A DNA stretch of 64,000 bases from assembly GCA_002633005.1 (NCBI GenBank), contig NMRA01000020.1:335621-399620 (forward strand), read 5' to 3'. Both the position numbers and the translations under genes were made by a program. This document shows positions 13,901-25,900 of this stretch, one piece after another. The notes beneath the pieces are model-generated. The model saw only the letters and a list, made by a program, of their open reading frames with translations, searched no databases and was not told where the DNA came from. How positions within the stretch are numbered: the stretch's first letter is position 1; every line of letters begins with the position of its first letter. This stretch comes from Phoronis australis (Eukaryota; Phoronida; Phoronidae).

Positions 13901-16900
13901 GAATGATCTGCAGTTACTCTTAAGTGTAAGAATTGTGCAGCCAAAAGTTTTGAAAAGGAGGCTTATTCCATGAGCAGAAGAACATTAAAAAGCCCAATAG
14001 CAGTTCACATAATCATCAAGATTGTTTGCTTCCTGCATAAAACACAGAACTTTGTGTGAACAATGAGAATTGTCTCATGACCAATTCCGGGTGAACTATC
14101 CCTCGTGGTCCGAGCCAACGCTCTACCTAAGTAAGAGCGTCCTTTGCTCATTTGCTCATTTCAGTTCTTATGAAATACCTTTTTCTCACAAACCATAACA
14201 CACCAGGTTTCATTGATAACTTTAAGTATGAGCTAATGCACCATATGTACAGTACAATATGTATCAAATCTATCTTACCTATGTCCACAGTGCAATATGT
14301 ATCAAATCTATCTATGTCCCCATTTCAGTGGATAACAATTCCTATCAGACTGTTGATAAAGGGTTATCAGTCTGATGATCATTTATAGTGTCATTCATGG
14401 AAAATCTTTTTTGCTCATTTGTTGTTACTCAGTGATAAGAAATCCTAAATAATCTCACTTTGTGTGGTAAATTGTATCTACCATTCACATGAATTCTTAT
14501 CAACTAATTGTATATCCAGTGTTCTCAATAACCTGTTTTGACTAGTCACTGTGTCGAGTTTGAGTTTTGTCATGATCAGTTTGCCCCTCTCGCGTGGAGA
14601 AAATCTATGTAACGAGTTTGACATATTGGGAGATTGTCATTTCTTAAGTAAATTGGGACATTTTGGACTTTTGGTGGCAGTTCAATGTATTTATTTGGAA
14701 AATTAACGTGCAAACTCCTGACAGTGTAGACATTGACTTTTGAACACACATACATGAGTTTTGTTATTCCAGTTTAGTTTGAATTTTCTGTTGTGGAGAA
14801 CACTGTATATCGTATAAAATCCGTAAGACTTTATGTAAAAGTCATTTATGGTGAATTATGGTTAAGCCCACTTGCCTGTGTACACCACGAACATGTGAGA
14901 GAGATGAGAAAAGAGTGTGATATTCCAAGAACAAAATTGCGGTTCATGAGAAAAGAATTTGCTCGTGAGGAAATTAAGTATATTAATGAGAAAAGAACGA
15001 TATTAACGAGACTGTGCTTATGGTGATAGAGCCGTAAAATTGACTATGAATATTCAAGGAAATTTCCCTATGAAGTTTGTACGATGTTTATTGTTGATAA
15101 AAAATTCAGTTGTCCAAAAACTTGTAATTATCCTTGCTAATAATCTGTTTTGATAATTGTATATTGCATTTATATGTTTTTCATGTTATTTTAGCAGCAT
15201 TCAGCCGTAAAAAATCTTATCTCTAATTTGATGTGAAGTGTAAAACTTGGGTACCCTGTAAAATATGTAGTAGACTCCAATTCGAAATAAATCCACACAC
15301 TGAAAGTTTTCAGGTGTCTTAATAGTCTTTGACACTAACGTCTAATGAAGTTGCTAATCTACGTAGGTTTGAACTGACATTTCAGCACATCTCTGAATAA
15401 GTTGATTTTTAAGCAATTTTTGTCATTCTACATGGTGTCCGACTGGGAATATTTTTGAATGTTTGAAATATTCAGATTCCTCAGATGAAAGGTTATGTTG
15501 CGAATGGGTACCGTAGTGGGTCTGACCTTTTTGTGTTGACCTTTATCAGAAACACTTGAACTAGGACTAGGCTTTCTTAAATTAGTTATGACAGGCATGT
15601 TGCATGTCAATGTCAGTAGCATTACATGTTGATATTGGGAATCAGAGCTGACAGATGTCTAATGTTTTTTTGTAGAAAATAATAGAGTTCAGCTTATTGT
15701 CAATCTGGACAAACTATGATTGCTTGTAAAAGATATTTGCTATGGCTGAATGCCTTGGAAGAGCTTAAAACCAGCCAGCTTTGTAAACTTATTCACTTTT
15801 GTGGACCTGGTAGCCTAATGTGCACAATATTGCCTGGCTCCATGATAACTCAATGCAGATGGCCTGGTAATTTTTCACTTGTTCAGCACATGATGTGGCC
15901 GACAAGACAAATTCTATTTTGTTGAATTTTTGCACAAAAGTAGAGATTACAAACATTATAGTATATTGCGAGCATGCTTTGCAGTGTATAGATTTCATAA
16001 AACAAAATTCGTTAAAGTTCCCGATATTTGCAAGAAGGTTTAATCAGCCATGAAAAGTGAAAAATGTCCATTTTGGCAATTATTTTTGTGGGAAATGAGG
16101 GGAGGATTGTTGTATTTTGTTGGCAACTCTCCCTTCCATTCTGTGGTCTTGTGTTACTTATGATTGGCAGTTTGATAGAAAGAGGAGTTGGTTGCTAAGT
16201 TACGGTCTTAATGAAGGGGCTTTCAAAATGTTAAGTAGCTGAACTCACTTATGATCATCGACTTTCCTAGTTTCCATCCCATAATTGTCTTACCAATAGA
16301 AGTAAAAATTGATCCAAAAGAATGTTATTGGTAGGGAAAGGCACAGTTTCAGAAACTATTCTCACAGCAGGGGATATCCTAGCAGTAATCTGTTCAAAAA
16401 AACATTTACCTGATTGTAAATCACTAAAATACAGATAAAACCATAAATTATTAGCGGAGATATTCAAAATTTCATCACATCCCGCATCAGTCACCACTTG
16501 TGGCACTTTTTCTTCTATTAATTAGTTTCTCGTTAACACCTGTGGATGTTATGTAATTCTACCTTGTACGTGAGCTGAGATAATGCGTGTGTGTGAACTG
16601 AGACAACGCGTGCGTGTGCAATTTCGGCTTATTTTTGTAGGCGTTGGCAAATTTAAGTGAAAAGCATAGCCATGTTGAACATGTGTGCTGCATATGTATT
16701 GTAAATGTTGAAATGGTTAAAGAGCAACTATTGAGTGAAAACAAGGATGCCAGTTCATTTATTGTAGTCTGGTATAGAGGTGAAATTTCACAAATTTAAT
16801 ACATAACATGACGCAGAGAAGTGAAGTTTCATTTTTTCGTCACTTCGAAAATCTAAAATAAAACTAACAATTGCTTAATTCGTGTTCTACGCCAAAGCTT

Positions 16901-19900
16901 CCATTGGGCAGTGTTTTGAGATACAAGCCTTTTTGGAGATATTTTTGTCCAAAATCGGTTATATTTTATCGAGATTGAGCGGATGTCCATGCTATGACAG
17001 GTTGTCAGTGGTTAGAAGGACCTAATGTCCACTTTAGTTTAGCTTTGTTACTTAGCAGAAACATTATCACACTGTTTCAAGTGTTTGGGGTCTGTGGTGT
17101 TTTACCCCCTAAATTTAGGTCTTAACTAAGTGCGATGGCAGTCCTTATTTTGAATAACTAATCAAAAGCACTGATTACCATTGTACAATATGAGCTAAAA
17201 GTATTCAGACAAAATAATCGAGAATTTCACTTCATAACAGCTGGATGAAGCCGAATTCATCGTCATAGTCTCCCCTGATGAGCATGAATAAAGGGGAATT
17301 AACAGGAAAGTCAGTAAGGTGGTTAAACCACTCTGTAATTGAACTATCGCCAGGATTTTGAGTGATGACTTAACTGACCAATCAGCATTCTTGACACATC
17401 TTTTGTGTCCAAGCCGCCATTTTACCCGACAAAAAACACATTGCTGGGTAAAACTTATTGTTTGTTTGTCAAATCTTTGTAAGGGGGCGGAGCTTGCGAT
17501 AAGTCAATTGGAACTTCGCTGTCCAGGTAGTTATTACCAGTCATTTTTGCTGTTAACAGAATTAGGTGTCATGCCGGGGAATGGATGGTATTTTGTCTGA
17601 ATAATTGTATCTCGTCTTGTAATTTTGCTCTGCACCTTGTCATTTATTTGCACATGTCCACATTTTGTGTTGTTATCTATTGTTTATTTCAGTAATCGCA
17701 ATTCATTTGCACTTCACAGTGTTTTTCCTCGCAAACATTTTGGAATAGGGGCCTAGTAGCAGTTTTTTTTGGAAATTGAATGCTGTTTTTCAAAATACAA
17801 GAAATGAGGATATTGTCAGGTTGGCTCTTGCATGGACTGTTAGTGGCGCTCACTGCTTGGTGTCGTAAAGATACCTTCAGGTATCTTTTTAAGCATTTAC
17901 CAAGCAATCTGGTTAGTAGTGAACCAGGCCAGATATCTTTTATTAAGGATGGCTGTGGTGAACGCTTTTTTGACACAGAACATTATAAAAATAATTGCAG
18001 GCGGTCTGATATAGGTTGTACCAGACATGCACAGGCCGCGCATGTGGGCCCATTGCACTGATCACCTGGAACCATTTTTATGCTTTGTTAATAATTATAT
18101 AGTTGAAACCGAGCTGAGGAGCTAGAAACCTGACACAAAGGTCTACCAGCAGGCCTCAGTGGGACTCGAACCCATGACCTTGAGTAAAGGGAGCAGAGGA
18201 TTATCCCATTAGGCCACACTGCCTCCTCTGCAGGACAGAATGTGGTGGACGAGTGGACTTTAATTTTGTTAAATTTCTCAACAATAATATACATTTACAA
18301 AAATTATTCTTCTCTTTTAACTTGGTTTGCTCTGAATATCCTACTGTATATTATAAAACTTTTTAAGCTTTTTAACAATACAATCAACTTTTGAACATGG
18401 AAACCTGCAACTTTGACTATTATTGTTATGGGAAATTGAAAAGAGTAGATAGAGTGGGTTGAAACTACCAGAAGAATTATTCTTTAGTTTGTTTCATTGA
18501 TTGTTTTACAGACCCTCCACATGGCGTAACTGTGACTACCACCACTTTGAAAACGATATTCAGCGAGGGTAACAGGGTGCAGCTCACCTGTAAAGTGGCC
18601 AAGGCTAAGCCTGGCGTGCACCGCTACGTCTGGTTCAAACAAGGAGCCGAGGTGAAAGAGACATCCAATCAGCTTACCATTGATGCCATCAGCAAGGATG
18701 ACGCTGGAGCTTACAAGTGCCAGGCAATTAATGACGTTGGGATGGGTGTTGCAGTAGAGAACATTCTAGTCAAATGTGAGTGGAGAGAAGTGAATAGCGT
18801 AGTAGTGGGGGGCAGTTGACAGGTGTGTTGTATTGGAGTGCTATGTATTGGAGTGCTATGTATTGGAGTGCTATGTATTGGAGTGCTATGTATTTTAGTG
18901 CTATGTAGTCTGTCATCCCTTGTCAATAATATTCGTGAAGATTTGACATGGCAGTAGATGAAGCAATTTGGACCCGGAGATAAGAATAGACCTGCCATCA
19001 CACTGGGCCCAAAACATCATGCTAAACATTCCCATAGATTAATTATGAAAGCGATGATGTGTCATCAGAGCCACCCTTGCTTTGTCAAACTTTTGTCATG
19101 AAAGTTTTGTCACAAGCATACTTAAGCTGTGCTGCTTAATACTGTGGCATTGTTACTTGTTGAAACTTTCTCTTCCTGAACCTTAAACACAAACTGGACC
19201 TACTGTGTGATCACAGCTGATTGGCTGGAGTATTATGTATGTCATATGTACTCTGACTAATCACTCTATCTGTGGAGGCAGTATCTGCTAGTAGTATTTA
19301 CTCACTCCGACCATGGGAATTGGAAGTCAGTCCTGCTGTGTTTTTGGTCTGGCTTCAGGGTTTTTTGGTGTGGCCAATTAATTTTAATTAGGTTTCTGGT
19401 GAGAAGAAAGCATTTTTGTGAGCTTGGCCCCTGAAGTGATTCCTTTGCTATATCTTATCTGATGCTCCTTTGTTGTTTCAGACTTGACAGTTAACGTAAT
19501 GGTCAGCGAACCTGCCATTTCTGAGGGGAGTTCAGTCACCTTCACGTGCGAAGCGATGGGTCTTCCAGGGACGGTGAACTTTGGTATGTGGAAGCACACA
19601 TCGGTGGATGGCATCACTCGATTCGTTGCAAACTCTGCTGGGCGGAGTCAGCTCGTTATTGACAACGTTCAGTACCACCAGGCGGGAAAATACTGTTGTT
19701 CGTCCAGCAACGGTGACTTCAATAAGACCAGCTGCACCGATCTGGAAGTGAGGTGTATGTATTATTTCATAACGTGGCTCACACTGAGAAGTGATATAAG
19801 CAGTTCACAGTTATCAACCCTCTCACGTGTACCTAGCGTACACTTTTCTCTCACCCTCTCATTGAAAGTGTGTGCGTATGTTTATGTTTATTTAAGCCTC

Positions 19901-22900
19901 ATTTCTCTGGATAGTCTCTGGACATCCCACTGTTGCAATGACCTCAAAGGATTTCAAAACGCTGTTACATTCGTCTCTATTCACATAGTGTGAATGAATC
20001 ATAGTTGTCCAACAAAAACTATTGCCGTTGTGAAGCCTATTTGATTTTCATCCTCCCAGAGTTCTTCCGATTACTGCCATGGGATACGGACACGTGCAAT
20101 GTGAATTTCATATATGTTTGACTAAACATTTTTACAGTTGGCCCTAAAGTTGATGTGTACAAACCTCAAGAGTTTGAAGTTGGCACAGACATTGGTCAGA
20201 ACAGATCGTTAACTCTGTACGTCGTTGCCAACCCTCCAGCTACCAAATTTGAGTGGTTCAAGGGGCCACCAACAGATGGCGTGAAGATGAATAAGGGGAA
20301 ATACCACAGCAACGACACATCGTCCAGCCTTAAGTTCACAAAAGTGGCAAAAGATGATTACGGGAACTACTCGTGTCGAGCTACTAATGCCGTCGGCTCG
20401 ATGGATTTTCACTTGGAGCTAAAACCCCTTGGTTAGTGTGGCATAGGTCTCTCCAGTTTTGTCATACTGAATTTCATTTTAGATAAATAATTGACGTATC
20501 CGATTTTGGTGAAATAGAATTCATTACTTACACAAATTTATAAAATCTTGTTTGTGAGATGCTTTAACTGCTCTGTTAACTTTAACAAATAGCCAAGTGG
20601 TTCACATCTTCATTTTCCTTAATGTTTCGAGATATACTCCTCATTCTCAAAGGTACCTTAACCAGTATCATGTAAAGGTCAAGTAACAAGTAAACGTACC
20701 TTGAAACATGTCAAGAAAATGACGATGTGTACTGTCGACTATTTATTAAATGTGCTTCTGCTTAACAGTTGTTCTGCTAGATTTGTAGTCTTTATATAAT
20801 TTATATATGACACAGCCTTTATGCAAGCATACAGTGTGTGGCATGGTTATCAGCTGACATGGTGTGATTAGTGTGCAATGTTTCATACATGAAATTTTGA
20901 ATATTGCAGTTATGTAAGCCCAGGTGCATATCACTATGATTCTATATTAGAAAAGGTCATATTGAAATACACATTTGTCATAGGCCAAAATTAGTGCGTG
21001 TCATCTTACTGTTATCAGGTCGAGTAATCTCCTAGTATTATCTGATGAAAAAAGCATGACATGATATTATATCAGACATGAAAAGCAATGTCAAGTGACC
21101 ATTTCTGCTTTTCATTACTACTGGGTTTCATTTCATCCACTTCACTTACACGTCATTAAAAATATCTTTTTGACAAACTATTTTTGAGCATACTCATAAA
21201 GTGCTGTCGATTTCCACGATATGTTTTGTAGTTGGTGGCTAGTCAACCCGTAGATTAGCTGGTCTCACCACCTGGTGACTGTGAAGTTTGGTCAGTATTG
21301 TGAAGTTTATCCTCATGAATCCATGTTGAAAGACTGCTGTTTGTGTCCATCCAGTTATTTCTCACCATGTCTCTCATTTTACAGGCCCCGCCTCTCCACC
21401 CAGTGGGTTGTCTGTCACTCACCGGTCGGCTGTCTCACTCACCATTACCTGGGTGTCCGGCTTCAACGGTGGTCGGCCACAGGTATTTCACCTGTACTAC
21501 AAGCCGAGTAACAAGGTGGGTTACGAGTCTCACTGGAACATTCTTGACCCAGGTCAGCGGCGGCTTGTCACGCACAAGCTTAGGGGTCTTTCACCGGACA
21601 CAAGTTATGACATTCAGGTTCAGAGCAAGAGTATATTGAGCAAGGAGGAGGATGGTTTGACGGGTGTCATCAAGGCGTCCACAAAAGGTGAGTTATAGGG
21701 AGGGTGGTGATGTGGAAAGGATTGGGAATTGGAATTTTCCTCTTCTAAGAGATTTTCCTCTTTTTTGGTTTGGATTTCCTCTTGTTTGATTTCCAGTTTC
21801 CTCCTTTTTCTCGTCTCTGTTATCATTTTTTGGCTTATTCATGCAAAAACTTCTGTTTCAGTTAAATTTTCAACACAAAAAAATATTTCTATCACACAAG
21901 CCTAGATGTATTTGTGGAATGATATATCACCTGGGAAATTTTTATCTTTTTTGTCATTGATCATTACAAATCCTGAAGGATACCAAACCCTTTTTTCGTG
22001 ATTTTAATCAATTGTCACTCTGTTCCCTGCTAATGCACCATTGGTGACTCACTTGATTGATGAAACCAAAATTTGTCAACTAAAAACACAGTCATACTCA
22101 CTGTGTCACAAAATGCATATTAAGTTTGTTGGTGAGTGGTCTTGCCCTGATGTTGGGCAACTCGATCGCCTTAAGTGTCAGTCACGCTTGCTTGTTAAAC
22201 AGACTTTTTAAGGAGTTTTCAAAAGTTGCTCCCAAGCTTTCAGGGTTTGCGAGGGTTACAGAACATTATATTGTTTTAACGAGCTGGATGGGAAATTTGT
22301 TGTTAATCTCTGTTCATGGGCTAAAACTGGGTTTTGTTTGTTTTTAAGTGAGGCCAGGACAGCACCATGTATCATAAATGTTCCTTCAAGGCAGTGCTTT
22401 CCTAGAGTCAAGAAAAATTGCCTGATTTGCATTTCATGTCCATAAAAGTTGATCAGTCGGTGACACTTATAAGCCTGATGAATGTTTTTCATGGTATGTA
22501 GTAAGTTATAATTTGTTGTGTGTGAAAGAAAGGTTTAAATTAAAACCTTCTCCATTCCAGTACGTCCTGCCAAGCCTCAAAATGTCACTGTGGTGCGACA
22601 TGGCAACATCGCTGTAGTCAGTTGGCATCGTATCCGTGACAACATCACTCGTCTAGCTGTCGAATACTGCTCGTCGTCTATGTGTCACAAAAAGTACGTC
22701 TCCGTCGACCAAACGTCAGTGGATGTCGAAGCAGATGAGAACAGACACTTCACGTTCAAACTGCTTTTGTATGATGGCGATGACCTCGTGCAGACCTCGG
22801 AGACTTTGAATCGACAGAGCGGTACGTCTTTAAGAGATTCGTCTTTTGTTTAGGCTCTCTTTCATGCTTCATGGACTCCATTAAAGGCGAAGGCAACCTT

Positions 22901-25900
22901 TTTCATGTCATTTTTAGGTTCGTTGGTTATCCCAGACATATTTTTCACTTAATTATAATTTTTTTAATTAATTACTCATCCTCTACTCCGAAAGTGATGT
23001 TTTGGTAGGCAAGAATTTCACGCCAATTTGGCACTGCGTTGAGTTTAGTTCGAGGATCTGTAATACTTTTGTTTTCGGGCTGTTTTTCTAAAATCGACGA
23101 GTATTCTATGACAAACTAGGTTGTTAGAGAACCCAATTAAGTTCAAGTTGGATTTAGGGATTCTTTAGTTTGTATTAATCTGAAAATGACTGGAGTCGCC
23201 GACCCATATCACAGTGACAGTAGTGAGGTAAGTAACGGAGACATTGTTCATATAGAAGTGGTGACAAGGAATTTTTTCTCGGACAGTCAGTGGGTGGGTA
23301 TACTTTGTATGTTTGAGCCCGAGCATATTGAGGCAGAGTACACACAGGCACAACTGTACCACTTGCTCCAGTGTCCCGTGACACACTCCCACTGGATGGT
23401 GACCTGAGCACCCAAACTACTTACATCCCACAGTGTGACTCCCTTGCCACACACCTGGCACTTTCTAAATAGCTCCAATGCTTTAGACAAGTCCACAATA
23501 AACTTATCAAAGTTTGACTCACCGATCTGTTCATTGGACGACGAACTGTCCTCTTCACTGAGTGTCGAACTGGGCCTGTATTCACTCCCACAACTCAACA
23601 TCGCTGCAGGGCTGCTTACAGGCTCTGGGCTAGAGACAACATGACAGGGCGAATCACTGCTAGTTCCCAGAATTGCACGCTCTGTACGTTCGGAGGCACG
23701 GGTGACAGTAGGTGAAGTGCCTCTAGTCACTGTAGTGGCCACAGCTCGCAAGGCTTCTTGCTTCAAAAACGCACTTCTCGGGGGTGGCGACAGAGCACTG
23801 CCAGGAATCAACAGCTACGGTATGGCACCCTTCTTCTTGTGTTGTTTCGCAGGGACCTTCATCAATTCAGCGTACACATCTCTCTCGTAATCTGACGGCA
23901 GAAAATGCTTGCCACACACTCGGTAACCCTCCACTGCTTTGAACGTTGCGTTGACGGGTAACGCAGCGTTCTTTACACAAACGAGCCAAGTACGGCGAAG
24001 TGTGTCATCCTTCGGAAAGCGATGCAAAGTCTAGTATTCCCAAAGCGCGCGTGACGATAATGAGTACATTCCGGTACGCAGCAATAGTGTGGCATGTTGA
24101 CTCACTCATAAAGAAAAGCAAACGACGACCGAACTTATCACAACCGAGGTAGAACTATGACTGACTCGACAGCTCTCACAGTCAGACTATATGAAAAGAA
24201 ATTGGCGCAAAATTTTTGCCTCCCAAAACGTCACTTCCGGAGTGGAGGACGAGTAATTGATTAAATTACAAAAAGCTGTAATTAAGTGAAAAATATGTCT
24301 GGGATAACCAACGAGCCTTATCTTTGCTAAAAATGACATGAAAAAAGGTTGCCTTCACCTTTAAGTCTTGTTATTCTAAAAGCAAAGTCCTCCCCCATTT
24401 AAAGCCAGATGCTGTGCCATTTTTGAAAACCATCGGCCTTGTTTCATGTTTTTCGGGCAGGACTCTTTGTTTTGGCTTTTTAATATGGCAAATTAGTATT
24501 CCGATTTACTCAAAAGTCATGGTAAAAGTATGGACAAAGTGTTCATTGATTGGTTCAACATGGAAGATTCACTGCCGCTTACTTGTTCCAGTTTGAAGTT
24601 TGCGATTTTAACTTGACCCAATAGGGACGTCCCGGATTACACTGGGACACTCAAATCACGCTGTATTTACCCACAATGCCGTAAACATCTGTCAGGCATT
24701 TGCTGCCTTGTTTTCATGCCACTGGAGTTTCACATGTTATTTGTTGTCTGCTTCTTTGCAAGTTTTTTCTCGGTTGCATTACTCTATTTGTTCTTCCAAT
24801 ACCAACGGAGTATTACTGCTGTGCTGTGGGCTGCAAGTCAAACGTGAGAAAGTTTGATGAATTGGACAAATATCCGTGGATGCGTAATCTGAAATTCTTC
24901 ACCTTCCCAACATCAATGAGAGACATGAAAATGTGCCCAATTTCCAAAACAAGGTCACACACTTTCTTATCTCCAGGACAAAGGAGAGTTCTATGTCCAT
25001 GTAATCCAGGACGGCCCATTAGTACAGCATAGGACTTAAATTATGAAAATTGTTTTGTAAATTTAACTACTAAAGATTTGAACAGTTTGAATTTGAAGTT
25101 GAATTTGAATTCATGATGGTTAATCTTCCCTTTGTTGTTTAAGTTCAGTTGTGCCATCTTTCTTTCCAAAGAAATCTAAACCTGCCTGCAATGAAATCTA
25201 AACCTGCCTACGTTCACACTTCAGAGTAGTCCATGTGTGATACTCTATTGCAGATTATTGAAAGATTGTCTAGTTTATTTTTACCAGCTTAGAGCGCAGA
25301 CGGAGTTTCATCAATCGAGAGACTTCACCAACAAAGCAAGATTTTGGAAATTACAGTTCACTTTGTATTTGTGTTATTACTGGTTATTCATTAAAACTGG
25401 AGGTCATTAACGTTCAATTCAAGTGGCTCCCATTTTGTTGGTGCAGCACAAGAAATTAAAAAATTATTTTGAAAATTGTGCTCAGTTTGAAAAGATTGAA
25501 ATATGTCTTAAAAGAGCTGAAGTTGGTTAAAAATTAGTTTTTTCCTTGACATGAAGTTTTAAATCAAATGAAGCCGAAAAAGGATTTTGATGTAAAGTGT
25601 TGTGTAGTGACAACTTCGTGATTCAAACATTTGTGGAATTGTAACACGAAAGATCATCACCAACTTTGCTATTACGTATGCACACAGTGGATAATTGGGT
25701 CTGCACGGATTGCATTAGATCACAAGTTCAAGCCCGCATCAGGACAGGAATCTTTTCGTTCTTCTATCTATTGGGTCTTGTAATGTGACCTTGCAATTTT
25801 GAAAAGACATTTGCGTTATGTATGTGTTAGGAATTGCTTGTTATGTGACCTTGTGACTCTGAAAAGACATCTGCTTTATATGTGCTTGTTATGGTTTCAA

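Larger units (their letters stand above)
8651..18511. other. 9.9-kb receptor intron 3
   Basis: No Ig-like or other exon with matching splice phase was found. Contents: the 56/58-bp array, dispersed repeats around 16005-16115 (related to about 4780-4880) and 17201-17375 (related to 58326-58500), and the tRNA-derived relic near 18.2 kb. Confidence 0.5.

Noticed and set aside
18157-18232. Functional tRNA gene
   Set aside because: A and B boxes are good but acceptor and anticodon stems do not pair; SINE relic preferred.
22885-24360. piggyBac element
   Set aside because: TTAA duplication fits, but the enclosed THAP domain points to Kolobok.
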